A DNA stretch of 64,000 nt, taken from contig CAKZKD010000027.1 of assembly GCA_937121175.1 (NCBI GenBank), positions 1 through 64,000 of the forward strand, read 5' to 3'. Shown here piece by piece: positions 46,057 through 55,622 of the stretch. Below the pieces are notes generated by a model. The model saw only the letters and a program-made list of their open reading frames with translations, searched no databases and had not been told where the DNA came from. Both the position numbers and the translations under genes were made by a program. Numbering within the stretch: position 1 is the first letter of the stretch; every line of letters begins with the position of its first letter. The stretch comes from an uncultured Flavobacteriales bacterium. Lineage in GTDB: Bacteria > Bacteroidota > Bacteroidia > Flavobacteriales_G > Salibacteraceae.

Positions 46057-46071
46057 AATATCTGAATTGGA

Positions 46072-46752
46072 TTATGCGTTTAGAAAATGAAATACAGCAA
46101 TCGTAACGAATCCAAGTGGAACCATAATCGCATAAATGTCACCCAATTTTTTAATCATTGGCGTGTATTTGTTGTGTCTAAAACCTACCGACTGAAAAGC
46201 CGACTGAAACCCATGTAACAAGTGAAGTGCTAGAAACAAAAACGATACTACGTAAAGCCCTGTTCTAATCGGGTCATGAAACTTATGTTGCAATTCTTCG
46301 AAATAACGAAACTCGCCGGCAGCATTGAGTCCTGACATATCGCCTTGAATGAACTTTACATTTAACTCTGGCAACCAAAAATCATAAAAATGCAGCCCTA
46401 AGAAAAGCATAATCATAATTCCTGTGATAATCATATTTCTGGACATCCAAGTTGCGTTTTCACCGGGTTTGTTCATCGCATATTTTACTGAACGTGCATT
46501 GTTGTTTTGCAATTCAAGCATAATTCCCATTCCTAAATGAAATACAACCCCAAAGGCCAAAACAGGTTGCAAAGCGAATTGCACCATTGGATTTGTTCCC
46601 ATGAAATGAGATACTGTGTTAAACATTTCGGGAGAGATAACCGACAGCATATTAATTACACAATGCTGCAATAAAAACACAAGGAGGAAAAAGCCCGAAA
46701 GAGCCATAAAAAACTTCCTTGTAATTGACGTCATTCCGTTCGTTGTTGACAT
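46072..46752 (-). CDS. sdhC: Succinate dehydrogenase cytochrome b subunit
   Basis: About 226 residues with five membrane helices, the single large diheme cytochrome of type B succinate:quinone oxidoreductases. The start at 46752 gives MSTTNGMTSITRKFFMALSG, the usual beginning; an upstream in-frame ATG at 46869 would add 39 basic residues unlike the family. Helix segments include FFLLVFLLQHCVINML, VLAFGVVFHLGMGIML and VVSFLFLALHLLHGFQSAF, which carry the histidines expected to bind the hemes. It leads the sdhCAB operon and lies divergent to pepP. Confidence 0.92.
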   Translation of the reverse strand: MSTTNGMTSITRKFFMALSGFFLLVFLLQHCVINMLSVISPEMFNTVSHFMGTNPMVQFALQPVLAFGVVFHLGMGIMLELQNNNARSVKYAMNKPGENATWMSRNMIITGIMIMLFLGLHFYDFWLPELNVKFIQGDMSGLNAAGEFRYFEELQHKFHDPIRTGLYVVSFLFLALHLLHGFQSAFQSVGFRHNKYTPMIKKLGDIYAIMVPLGFVTIAVFHFLNA

Positions 46753-46921
46753 AGGATTTTTTGTTTTTTGTAATTGAGAACAAATGTAACCGCTGGTTAG
46801 TTTTGGCTTTGTTTTTACAGTTTTTATCTTTCTTTTTTGGAATGATTCTAAATAACCAAAAAACTTCAAGTATACTGGGAATAAGAGCTTGTCTTAAGCC
46901 TTAATTATTGACTGAGAATGA

Positions 46922-46929
46922 TAAATTTG
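46922..46929 (+). promoter_or_regulatory. -7 box before pepP
   Basis: TAAATTTG matches the TAnnTTTG consensus and lies 20 bases before the ATG at 46950. No matching -33 box at the usual distance. Confidence 0.3.
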
Positions 46930-46949
46930 GAGTCCAATAAAAATTTGAT

Positions 46950-48242
46950 ATGAAGTATTTACCGATAGACAAGGAACTTTACATAAAAAACAGAAAGAAA
47001 TTTGTTGCTCAAATGGAACCAAAATCTTTGGCCATTTTCAACAGCAATGATATTTTTCCGATTAGTGCAGACAGCACAATGCCGTTTAAACAGCACAGAG
47101 ATATCCTTTACTTATCGGGCGTTGACCAAGAAGAAAGCATTTTAGTAATTTTTCCAGATGCACATGACGGACACCATACAGAGGTCCTTTTCTTGAAAGA
47201 GACTTCAGAATTAATTGCGATTTGGGAGGGTGAAAAACTGACTAAGGAAACAGCTTTTAAAACCTCAGGAATTAAGAGTGTTTTTTGGTTACAGGACTTT
47301 GATGTTCAGCTAAAAAACATGATGGCTCAGGCTGAGAATGTGTACATTAACACCAACGAACATTTAAGGGCGAATACTGAAGTTCAAACACGCGAAGACC
47401 GCTTTATTGAAGGACTTCAAAAGAAGTATCCTGCCCACAATTACAAAAAGTCAGCGCCAATAATGCACAGCATTCGTTCGGTAAAAGAACAAATTGAGAT
47501 TGACTTAATGCAGAAAGCATGTAACATTACTGCTAAAGGCGTACAGCGTGTGCTAGACTTTATGAAACCGGGAGTTTGGGAATATGAAATTGAGGCTGAA
47601 ATTATGCATGAATTTTTAAGAAATCGCTCTGCAGGATTTGCCTACACTCCTATCATCGGGAGTGGTTATAATGCGTGTGTTTTGCACTACATAGAGAATA
47701 ATCAACAGTGTAAAGCTGGCGATGTAGTTCTAATGGATTTTGGCGCTGAATACGCCAACTACGCATCCGATTTAACACGTTGTTTTCCTGTAAGTGGAAA
47801 GTTTACAGACAGACAAAAGGCGGTTTACAACTCTGTACTAAAGGTTAAAACAGAATCTGAAAAACTGCTTGTTCCAGGAACTTATCTAGCCGATTATCAC
47901 AAAGAGGTGGGTGAACTTATGGAAAGTGAACTACTTGGGCTTGGATTGATTGACAAAACAGACATCAAAAACGAAGACCCAGCTTGGCCAGCATATAAAA
48001 AGTACTTTATGCACGGAACTTCACATTACATTGGTTTAGATACTCATGATGTTGGTTCTTGGACGGAGCCGATTCAAGCCGGTAATGCATTTACTTGCGA
48101 ACCTGGAATCTATATTCCAGAAGAAAACTTGGGCATTCGATTAGAGGATGATTTGGTGGTTCAAGAAAATGGAGCGCCATTCAATTTGATGCACGACATT
48201 CCAATTGAAGCCGAGGCGATTGAAGATGCTATGAACTCATAG
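46950..48242 (+). CDS. pepP: Xaa-Pro aminopeptidase (aminopeptidase P, M24B)
   Basis: Removes N-terminal residues that precede proline. 430 residues with an N-terminal creatinase-like domain (FPISADSTMPFKQHRDILYLSGVDQEE) and the pita-bread catalytic domain. Metal ligands are visible as the two Asp of MDFGAEYANYASDLTRCFP, the His of MHGTSHYIGLDTHD, and the Glu residues of CEPGIYIPEENLGIRLEDDLVV. No signal peptide, so it is cytoplasmic. It is transcribed alone, divergently from sdhCAB. Family and length are both standard. Confidence 0.93.
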   Translation: MKYLPIDKELYIKNRKKFVAQMEPKSLAIFNSNDIFPISADSTMPFKQHRDILYLSGVDQEESILVIFPDAHDGHHTEVLFLKETSELIAIWEGEKLTKETAFKTSGIKSVFWLQDFDVQLKNMMAQAENVYINTNEHLRANTEVQTREDRFIEGLQKKYPAHNYKKSAPIMHSIRSVKEQIEIDLMQKACNITAKGVQRVLDFMKPGVWEYEIEAEIMHEFLRNRSAGFAYTPIIGSGYNACVLHYIENNQQCKAGDVVLMDFGAEYANYASDLTRCFPVSGKFTDRQKAVYNSVLKVKTESEKLLVPGTYLADYHKEVGELMESELLGLGLIDKTDIKNEDPAWPAYKKYFMHGTSHYIGLDTHDVGSWTEPIQAGNAFTCEPGIYIPEENLGIRLEDDLVVQENGAPFNLMHDIPIEAEAIEDAMNS

Positions 48243-48333
48243 GTCTTTGGATAATCTGCGGCATTTTTCTATGAAGGGCATTTTTAATTCCAAATAACGA
48301 AACTTTAAAATTAGAAGTACGTTTCTTTGGCGG

Positions 48334-51300
48334 ATGAAATTGGTAGCGGTAATAGTTCTATCTAGTTGGTTCGCAGCGAGCTTGCCGGCTCAAACTTTTA
48401 GGACGGTAAATAACCCTCCCAACTTTCTTTGGTCAGATCCAAATTCATGGGATTTAGCTTCGGTTCCGACTATAGGTGACACAGTGATTTTTAACAACAA
48501 TCATACTATCGTCGTTAATAGCACAACCGGAATAGATCGAGTAATCTTGAGAGGTAATTCGAACCTAACCGTAAACAATGGCATCTCTTTGAATATTGCG
48601 GAACGCCTTATAGTACAACAAATTAGTGCGAATAACACTCAAAATCTAGTTGCAGATGGAACAATAAATGTTGGAGATCGGTTTCTAGTGCGCAGCTCGC
48701 GAGATCCAAACGGAACATCTAATATTTCTGGAACGGGTTCAATTAACGTAACCGATAGAGCCGTATTCCAGGGAGACACAAGCAATTTCACAGTTAACCT
48801 TACAGTACCTATTCAAACTGGTACACTGTTCATTTGTCAATTAACGAGAGCTGACGCGGAAATGACAATAAATGCTCAAAGCTCAATAATTGTAGGCACC
48901 AACTTTATTCTAAATGCGAACAATGGTTCAGATTCCTTGAACAATATATTCAACATGCAGTTTGCCGGAAGTAGTTTACAAGTGGGCAACAACATCAATT
49001 TGAACAATAGTGGTGGTTTTTTACAAAACAATTCTACTACCTCTACCTCCGTTATTCTCACCACCTTTAACAAGTATAGAACAGATAGTCGTTTACAGTT
49101 TCATGATTTACATTTCATTACTACAGGTGTGGTAAATGGTGACCGAACTGTAGCCAACGTTCTTGGGAATTTTATTATTAATAGTGGCTGCAATCTCAGT
49201 CTAAATAGGAGAACACTTAACATTGAAAACGCGAATCTAATTGTTAATGGAACTATTGGTACTGTAAATAACGATGACTCCTTAATTCTGTCAGGAAGCT
49301 CAGCGCAAACTATATCAGGAACAGGAAACATTGAAACGGAATATTTGATAGTTAATAATTCCGCTGGAGTCTCCAATTCTGTTTCCACTACTATAAATAG
49401 AGGCTTAAAAATTCAATCGGGTAATTTTAATACAGGAAATGTGGTTCGATTGAACTCAACCTCAACTCGTTCAGCTTATTTAAACGAAATTGGCAACAAT
49501 GGTGTTGGTGCTTCAATTTCTGGTAATTTAATTTGCGAAAGAAACATTGACGGTGTAACCACTGTTGATTACAGGCATTTTACATCTCCGGTTTCTGGGT
49601 CAACACTTCTCGACATTCAGGACGGAGTTAGCCCAGAAGGGTTTTGGACATATGGCTACACAGGCTCTAATACTCCTAGTGCTGGAGGTGTGGCCTCATG
49701 CTATACTTATGACCCTAATGGTACTTGGGTTGCGGCCACCTCAACTGGAAATAATATTTCTGCAAATAATGGATTATCAGTGTACTGCGGAGGCGCTTCT
49801 GGGACCAATGGTGCAGGAGCAAAGTCAAGCTACGACATTGAAGTTACTGGAACACCTAATGTTGGGCCAATAACTTTCACAAGTGTTAATAGTACCATTT
49901 CTGGAAATTCTGCAGCTGGTGTTAATCAAGGCTTCATTGGCAATCCTTTTCCGTCAACTATAAATTGGAATGCCGTCACCAAGTCAAACGTTTCAAACAT
50001 AGCGCAAGTGTATGGCAGCCAAGATTATGGCGGCTACCGAGCTACTAACTTTAATGCTGTTGCGGCGAGAATTCCCCCGTTTCAGGCGTTCTGGGTTCAG
50101 ACAACAGGATCGTCTCCTTCCGTAACGTTTAACGAAAACGACAAGATTTTAAATAATATTCCCTTTAGAAAAAATGCACTGTTCGAGGAGCGCTTTTATT
50201 TTCATTTAATCCCAAACGCAACTCAAGACACTGTTTCCGCCACAGTTGAGTTAAATAATAACTCTACAGGCAATTATGATGCAAATAATGACGGTTTGGT
50301 CTTCGAGAATCCATACCCACTACCATCTTTGTATAGCTTGGTTAATGATTCCCTTTTTGCTCAGGTTAATAGTTTGCCAAGAAACACTTATGTAGAAATA
50401 CCAATTGTCACTAAAATTCAGCCTAACCAACACGGCAACCATACTTTTTTCTTTTCTGAATATCCAAAACATGCAATCTGCGCGAGGTTGCGAGACAGCC
50501 AAACTGGATCGGTTATAAACATCTATGACCAACCTTCTTACCAATTCTATGCTAGTTCAACAGATTTTCAACCGCGATTCACGTTGATTTTGGATCCGCT
50601 TATCTCCGAAACTTCTACGAAAAACCTTAGTTGCTTTGGAGAGCAAGACGGCGAATTGTCGGTTGAATTTAATGCTAAGAGGTTCACTGCAAACCTTTAT
50701 TCAAACAACAAAAAAATCCCTTTTTCTACCTCAGGCAATCATCTCAAAGCACAAAAATTAAGGTCTGGAAATTACTATTTGGTCTTAGAAGATCAGGCAG
50801 AATTATGTCGAATTGACACACTTTATTCTACCATTTTCGAGCCTTCCGAAATAACAGCTGGATTTTTGCTCGAGCATAAAGCTAACTATTCTCAGATTAG
50901 GTTGACCGACACTTCAATTGGAAGTTCTCAAAGAATTTGGAGAATAGAAGGGAATCAGTTTTACGATAAAGAAATCACGTATCAATTTGATAAAAATGGG
51001 GATAAAGAAATTGAGTTAATTGTATACAATCACAAATCATGTGCAGATACAGTGAAACAGAAGTTTGTGATTAGCACATTAACAGAATCCGAAAATCAAG
51101 TGCCTGAAATTGGATTTACCCTCGAATATTCACACGGAGAGTTTAAAATAAGAAGTCTTTCAGACCAAAATAATGTGGAGGGAAAGGTATTTGATTCAAC
51201 AGGGTCCGTTGTAGAACAATTTAGGATTTCTTCGGTAGGTGCCAATCAACATATTGATTTGAAAAGGCATGTCAACACTGCGCTGTTATTTGTTGAAATC

Positions 51301-51351
51301 TCCTCCGATGGTGGATACTCAACTTTTAAACTCCCTGCCTTTTCGCAATAA
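48334..51351 (+). CDS. Secreted beta-helix-like protein with weak T9SS type A end
   Basis: 1005 residues. A signal peptide (MKLVAVIVLSSWFAASLPAQ) leads to PNFLWSDPNSWDLASVPTIGDTVIF, the start common to secreted Bacteroidota proteins with parallel beta-helix passenger regions. Asn/Ser/Thr-rich turns follow to ~residue 400 (e.g. GTINVGDRFLVRSS, GSLQVGNNINLNNSGG-like units). A middle domain with GNPFPSTINWNAV and IPPFQAFWVQTTGSSPSVTF is shared with many T9SS cargo proteins. Then come a SprB-like unit (CFGEQDGELSVEFNAKRF) and a PKD-like stretch. The last ~75 residues (VEGKVFDSTGSVVEQF, ALLFVEISSDGG) resemble a degenerate type A sorting domain without the usual FPNP motif. Export by T9SS is likely; ligand or substrate is unknown. 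Confidence 0.75.
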   Translation: MKLVAVIVLSSWFAASLPAQTFRTVNNPPNFLWSDPNSWDLASVPTIGDTVIFNNNHTIVVNSTTGIDRVILRGNSNLTVNNGISLNIAERLIVQQISANNTQNLVADGTINVGDRFLVRSSRDPNGTSNISGTGSINVTDRAVFQGDTSNFTVNLTVPIQTGTLFICQLTRADAEMTINAQSSIIVGTNFILNANNGSDSLNNIFNMQFAGSSLQVGNNINLNNSGGFLQNNSTTSTSVILTTFNKYRTDSRLQFHDLHFITTGVVNGDRTVANVLGNFIINSGCNLSLNRRTLNIENANLIVNGTIGTVNNDDSLILSGSSAQTISGTGNIETEYLIVNNSAGVSNSVSTTINRGLKIQSGNFNTGNVVRLNSTSTRSAYLNEIGNNGVGASISGNLICERNIDGVTTVDYRHFTSPVSGSTLLDIQDGVSPEGFWTYGYTGSNTPSAGGVASCYTYDPNGTWVAATSTGNNISANNGLSVYCGGASGTNGAGAKSSYDIEVTGTPNVGPITFTSVNSTISGNSAAGVNQGFIGNPFPSTINWNAVTKSNVSNIAQVYGSQDYGGYRATNFNAVAARIPPFQAFWVQTTGSSPSVTFNENDKILNNIPFRKNALFEERFYFHLIPNATQDTVSATVELNNNSTGNYDANNDGLVFENPYPLPSLYSLVNDSLFAQVNSLPRNTYVEIPIVTKIQPNQHGNHTFFFSEYPKHAICARLRDSQTGSVINIYDQPSYQFYASSTDFQPRFTLILDPLISETSTKNLSCFGEQDGELSVEFNAKRFTANLYSNNKKIPFSTSGNHLKAQKLRSGNYYLVLEDQAELCRIDTLYSTIFEPSEITAGFLLEHKANYSQIRLTDTSIGSSQRIWRIEGNQFYDKEITYQFDKNGDKEIELIVYNHKSCADTVKQKFVISTLTESENQVPEIGFTLEYSHGEFKIRSLSDQNNVEGKVFDSTGSVVEQFRISSVGANQHIDLKRHVNTALLFVEISSDGGYSTFKLPAFSQ

Positions 51352-51386
51352 TATTGTAGTTCTCGTTTAAGTTAAATTTCAAAAAA

Positions 51387-52172
51387 TTGCCTAAAGCTAA
51401 TTTCAAAAAAGCTAAGATTCATTATTCCGATTCTGGCAAAGGACCTGCTGTTGTACTCATTCACGGTTTTTTAGAAAACTCCACCATGTGGAAGCGATTT
51501 GTTTCTGATTTTAGCCAACGAAACAGAGTAATTCTTATTGATTTACCAGGCCACGGAAAATCGGAGTGCTTTGGCTACACGCATACCATGGAGGAAATGG
51601 CAGGTTGTGTCGAAGCTGTTTTAAAGCAATTAAAGATTCGTAAAGTAAAATTAGTAGGCCACTCACTTGGTGGATATGTTGCATTGGCTTTTGCAGATTT
51701 ATTCCCTGATAAAACCAAAGGAATTTGTTTGTTTTTTAGCACCACTCGCGCTGACTCACCCCAAAAGAAAAAAGACCGAACTAGAGCCATTAACGTGGTT
51801 AAAGAAAATCACAAATCATTCATTAGAGTTGCTTTTCCCATGCTTTTTCGCTCCAAATTTAGAAAGCTGAAAAAGAAGGAGATAAAAACCGCGAAATTGA
51901 AGGCACTTCAAACTAGTAAGCAGGGAATTATAGCCTCTTTAGAGGGGATGAAAAAACGCCCTTCTAGAGAAATACTGCTTAAGTTCCCGCCCTATCCCAT
52001 CCATATAATTTCTGGTGAGCGAGACCCAATAATTTCGGTAAAAACCATGCAACAACAAATGACACGTTCTGAGAATGTAACAGGAGTTGTATTAAAAGAA
52101 CCCGGACACATGGGGCATATCGAAGCCCCGGAAGAATGTTTAAGGGAATTACAGTTTTTTTTAAAAAAATAA
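51387..52172 (+). CDS. Alpha/beta-hydrolase
   Basis: 261 residues of the alpha/beta-hydrolase fold. The oxyanion segment is VVLIHGFLENSTMW, the nucleophile Ser is in LVGHSLGGYVAL, the acid Asp in ISGERDPII and the His in EPGHMGHIEAPEE. The start used is TTG at 51387 (MPKANFKKAKIHYSDSGKGP), since no ATG lies between the fold's first strand and the previous stop. The short lid is Lys-rich (KKKDRTRAINVVKENHK). No signal peptide, so cytoplasmic. The substrate cannot be predicted. Its 36-base distance to the previous gene allows co-transcription. Confidence 0.85.
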   Translation: MPKANFKKAKIHYSDSGKGPAVVLIHGFLENSTMWKRFVSDFSQRNRVILIDLPGHGKSECFGYTHTMEEMAGCVEAVLKQLKIRKVKLVGHSLGGYVALAFADLFPDKTKGICLFFSTTRADSPQKKKDRTRAINVVKENHKSFIRVAFPMLFRSKFRKLKKKEIKTAKLKALQTSKQGIIASLEGMKKRPSREILLKFPPYPIHIISGERDPIISVKTMQQQMTRSENVTGVVLKEPGHMGHIEAPEECLRELQFFLKK

Positions 52173-52227
52173 AAACCACAATAATCCTTGTTAAACGAGT
52201 CTTTTTTTTGACGACGCTTTTCAAATG

Positions 52228-52374
52228 AGCTTGGCAATTCCCATTTTCAAGAGATTGCTTTGCCATCTCTAATAAGTAATCTTGTACCCAACTAAAAGCC
52301 ATTTCGCATTTTGCGAAATCAGTCATTTTTTATGCCTCCTTGCTCAAGCAAGCTTGGCAATTCGGCATAAAAAA
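52228..52374. other. Repeat-rich gap with an inverted repeat and a mini-gene candidate
   Basis: The 378-base gap between the hydrolase and the ABC transporter holds tRNA-Val and its terminator plus this stretch. AGCTTGGCAATTC occurs twice (52228-52240 and 52351-52363). An 11-bp perfect inverted repeat, TTTTTTATGCC (52326-52336) with GGCATAAAAAA (52364-52374), encloses TTGC-TCAA-GCAA. On the minus strand a 12-codon frame (52368-52330, MPNCQACLSKEA) carries AAGGAGG, eight bases ahead of ATG at 52326. That ATG opens MTDFAKCEMAFSWVQDYLLE, and the frame then runs into the hydrolase gene in antisense. Real coding is uncertain. Confidence 0.35.
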
Positions 52375-52402
52375 AGCCTTCTCGTTTCCGAGAAGGCTTT
52401 TT
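52371..52402 (-). terminator. Terminator after tRNA-Val
   Basis: AAAAAGCCTTCTCG (52371-52384) pairs with CGAGAAGGCTTTTT (52389-52402) around TTTC: fourteen perfect pairs with a T run on the minus strand, starting five bases past the tRNA 3' end. Confidence 0.9.
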
Positions 52403-52406
52403 GTTG

Positions 52407-52481
52407 TGGGCGATGAGAGATTCGAACTCCCGACCCCCTGGGTGTAAACCAGGTGCTCTGAACCAACTGAGCTAATCGCCC
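52407..52481 (-). tRNA. tRNA-Val (anticodon UAC)
   Basis: On the minus strand the gene begins GGGCGATTAGCTCAGTTGG and closes with ATCGCCC plus discriminator A. The acceptor stem is GGGCGAT/ATCGCCC. The anticodon arm CCTGG-TTTACAC-CCAGG puts TAC in the loop, reading valine GUA/GUG/GUU. The T arm contains GTTCGAATC. CCA is not encoded. It lies between the ABC transporter gene and a strong terminator. Confidence 0.97.
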
Positions 52482-52550
52482 TAAAAATTGGGAGTGCAAA
52501 TATAATTTTTCTTCCTACTTCAACAATTATTTCAAAAAATAAATCGCAGC

Positions 52551-55547
52551 CTAATTTTTCCAGTTTAGCAAACGGGGTAATATGTTGAAATACAAAGCTA
52601 ATACTAAGGCAAAAACCGCTAACCACATCATGACTACATTGTAATAATAGGTTTTGTAATATGTTCCACCCATCAATTTCATAGGAGCAAAGTAGTGAGG
52701 GCTTCCTGTTTTCGGAATTTGAAAGGTTTGATTCTCCTTGTTCAATATTTCATTGTTGGCTACAATTATCTTGGTCAGGCTACTCTTGCTATTCAGATAG
52801 TCGTTCAATTGTTCATTCTGGTACATTTTTTTGAATTCGTTATAGGATTGGCCTTTTTCAAGTGACTTCTGAACGCTAGAAAACACCTCATCTTTTTTAT
52901 TTACTGCACTCGATAAGTTTCTTCCATAGTAGTCTTTAAGGATGGCTAAAAATTCATCGATTTTCTGCAAATCAGACAACGTGTACGTTTGTTTTTGGAG
53001 CAATTCTGTTTCTACTAATAAATATTTACGAACCTTCGCAGGCAACCTATCTAATTCGTTCTTTAACAGCAACCCCTTCTCAATAGTTTTAGGAGTACGT
53101 TCCAGTTTTACTTGGTTTTTTAAATAAAGCAGAGTAGTCTCCATTTCTGGGAGCCAGAAATTCTTCCGAAAGTTTGCATCCGCAAGCTTTACATTAATCT
53201 CAAAAAAATGCTTATCAAATTCATTATTTATTGATTGATTGACTACCAACGCTTCAAACAACCACCTAGAGGCCATAGCATCGCCAATAAGTGGCACTTC
53301 TTTCTCATCCGAAAACCAAGGGTTCAATCGTTCGTATTTGACCAGCAATCCGCTAAACATAATTTGGGGGATAATGATAAACGGGATAAGAATATAAATA
53401 GTAACAACTCTTTTAAAAGAGGCGGAGATGATAAGACCAGTAACGTTGGCTATAGCAGCAGCCGTAAAAAGGACAATCCAATAAGAGAAGTACATCCCTT
53501 TAATTTCAAGAATTGTATTTCCAATAATGACGTAAAGCGCAATTTGTATTGAAGAAAGTGTAAATAAAATCGCGATTTTTGAATTCAGATACCCTCCCCA
53601 ACTTAGGTTTAAAAAAGATTCTCTTTTGCGAATAGAGCGATCCTTAATTATTTCTTCGGCACTCACAGAAAGACCGATAAAAAGAGCAACGATAATAGAT
53701 ATGAATATATAAGCTAGAATATTCATGTTGTCCCGATACTCATAACCTTGTCCTCCATTATACCTCAAAAAACCGGCAATAATTGCTGCCAACATTGGCA
53801 TTTCGAGAAGATTAATAGCCAGGTATTGAGTATTAGCCAATTTGGCTCTTAAATCACGAGTAACAAAAACCCGGAATTGCTTTAAGTATCCTGGAATTTC
53901 AAAGTCCTGTTTTGGTATTTGCTTTTCCGTTTTGGTCGATACCCTTCCCGATTTTTGTGCATTGAAACGTTCGTACCAATTCTCGGGCTTTACCTTCCTT
54001 TCATTGGTGTATTCCCCAAACTCATCTACAATAGGCGCTTCGAGAATATCGAAAATTTGTTCTGCATTGACTACGAATTGAGAGTCAGATGCAATAACCT
54101 GGTCGCTAGCTTCTCTAAAATAGTTGATTCCATCGAGCGGATTCCCTTGATACACCAAATAGCCGCCCCTATCTAACACTAATAGCTGATCAAACTGTCT
54201 AAAAATTTCTGACGAAGGTTGGTGAATAACAGCATACACAATACATCCCTTAAGGGTCAATCCTTTAAGTAGATCCATTATTTTTTCGGAGTCCCGGGAA
54301 GATAATCCTGACGTTGGCTCGTCAACAAAAAGAACAGCGGGTTCTCGAATTAATTCTAATGCAATATTCAAACGTTTGCGTTGGCCTCCACTTATACTTT
54401 TATCTAGTGGGCTACCTACCTTTAGTTGCGAAACTTCGAATAAGCCTAGCTCTTGCAGAGTCTTTGCAACCTTTTTTTCTATAGACTCCTTTGTTAAACT
54501 GCCAAAACTCAATTGTGCACTATAAAACAAGTTTTGCCATACAGTCAAGTCTTCTAATAACAGGTCATCTTGGGGCACAAAACCAATCAACCCGTTTAAC
54601 TTTTGGTGCTCTTCATAAAGGTCGAATCCGTTTATAATTACATGACCAGACGTTGGTTTATTCGTTCCGTTTAAAATACTAAGAAGAGTGGATTTTCCTG
54701 TTCCTGAGCCGCCCATTATTCCGACCAGTTCACCAGATTTTGAGTCGAAATTCATGGGTTGAATTGCTACATTACCGTTTGGAAATTTAAAGGTAAGTTC
54801 TTCAACGGAAAGATTTATCGGCACTGCAATATTTTCTTGTGTAAAACGAATGAGAATATTGCTGTAATAAATCGCCTCCAAATTATTTCCACGAATTGCA
54901 GAACCTTTTTGCATAAGGTAAATTCGCTGATCTCTAATGGGAGCACCTGCTATCAAAAGCCCTTGATTATCCAGGCTTTTAAACGCCAGTAATCCGCTGT
55001 TTGCCAAATACAAGAAAACAAGCTGTCCTTGAATTCCAGCGCGCTCTAAGTGCTTTATTTCAGATGAATACGGCTTTTTTGATGCAATCAACAAAGAATC
55101 ACTTTCCGCAGCTACTTCTCCGAAACACACAAATTGCATGATAGCCTCAAACGCTTCCTGCTCAATGTTAAACGCATCGGAAATCACCTCTATAAATTCG
55201 CGGTTTTCTGCTGTTGAAATATTTCTACTGTAAACGAATTCGATAAGACGAAGAAGTGCAATCTGTTTTTGTGGTTTGGTCAAACTGCGATTAATTTCCG
55301 CTGCAATTCTCAGCATTTTAACCGAGTTTCTTGAAGTGCGTTTTATTGCACCATCTTTCGTTCGTTTTCTAAAGTGGTGATGCTGTATAAATTCGTCGTA
55401 AACCTGAAGGTATTTTTCAGTCTGAATTGCGTCTAATTCCTCTTCCAAAAAAATGCGAACGAACGAGCGACTCGTGTCATTTTCTCCATCGACATTTGCC
55501 ACTATGGCAAAAAGCTGCATTAGCGCATTTAAAATCGATTCACTCAT
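52551..55547 (-). CDS. Large ABCG-type ABC transporter with N-terminal regulatory region
   Basis: 998 residues. The first ~190 are helical (DGENDTSRSFVRIFLEEELD) and recall TerB-like folds. Residues ~190-245 resemble a worn FHA segment (GSAIRGNNLEAIYYSNI). The ABC domain follows, with Walker A GGSGTGKST, signature SISGGQRKRLNIALEL, Walker B AVLFVDEPTSGL and H-loop VIHQPSSEIF. These are the forms found in eukaryote-like ABCG half-transporters and bacterial ABC-2 fusions. The C-terminal part has about six membrane helices (YIFISIIVALFIGLSVSAEE, IYILIPFIIIPQIMFSGLLV, VVMMWLAVFALVLALYF) interrupted by a ~200-residue soluble loop. It is likely an exporter in the inner membrane; substrate unknown. 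Similar large proteins are frequent in Bacteroidota. Confidence 0.85.
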   Translation of the reverse strand: MSESILNALMQLFAIVANVDGENDTSRSFVRIFLEEELDAIQTEKYLQVYDEFIQHHHFRKRTKDGAIKRTSRNSVKMLRIAAEINRSLTKPQKQIALLRLIEFVYSRNISTAENREFIEVISDAFNIEQEAFEAIMQFVCFGEVAAESDSLLIASKKPYSSEIKHLERAGIQGQLVFLYLANSGLLAFKSLDNQGLLIAGAPIRDQRIYLMQKGSAIRGNNLEAIYYSNILIRFTQENIAVPINLSVEELTFKFPNGNVAIQPMNFDSKSGELVGIMGGSGTGKSTLLSILNGTNKPTSGHVIINGFDLYEEHQKLNGLIGFVPQDDLLLEDLTVWQNLFYSAQLSFGSLTKESIEKKVAKTLQELGLFEVSQLKVGSPLDKSISGGQRKRLNIALELIREPAVLFVDEPTSGLSSRDSEKIMDLLKGLTLKGCIVYAVIHQPSSEIFRQFDQLLVLDRGGYLVYQGNPLDGINYFREASDQVIASDSQFVVNAEQIFDILEAPIVDEFGEYTNERKVKPENWYERFNAQKSGRVSTKTEKQIPKQDFEIPGYLKQFRVFVTRDLRAKLANTQYLAINLLEMPMLAAIIAGFLRYNGGQGYEYRDNMNILAYIFISIIVALFIGLSVSAEEIIKDRSIRKRESFLNLSWGGYLNSKIAILFTLSSIQIALYVIIGNTILEIKGMYFSYWIVLFTAAAIANVTGLIISASFKRVVTIYILIPFIIIPQIMFSGLLVKYERLNPWFSDEKEVPLIGDAMASRWLFEALVVNQSINNEFDKHFFEINVKLADANFRKNFWLPEMETTLLYLKNQVKLERTPKTIEKGLLLKNELDRLPAKVRKYLLVETELLQKQTYTLSDLQKIDEFLAILKDYYGRNLSSAVNKKDEVFSSVQKSLEKGQSYNEFKKMYQNEQLNDYLNSKSSLTKIIVANNEILNKENQTFQIPKTGSPHYFAPMKLMGGTYYKTYYYNVVMMWLAVFALVLALYFNILPRLLNWKN

Positions 55548-55622
55548 TCTTACTAATCATTTTGTAAAGGGCAAGATAACTATTCATGTTGCCGATTACG
55601 CCTTTGAGGAAAAAATGTTCGG

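Noticed and set aside
52330-52626. 98-codon frame on the minus strand spanning the tRNA
   Set aside because: It runs through tRNA-Val and its terminator and into the 3' end of the ABC transporter gene; it is a shadow.
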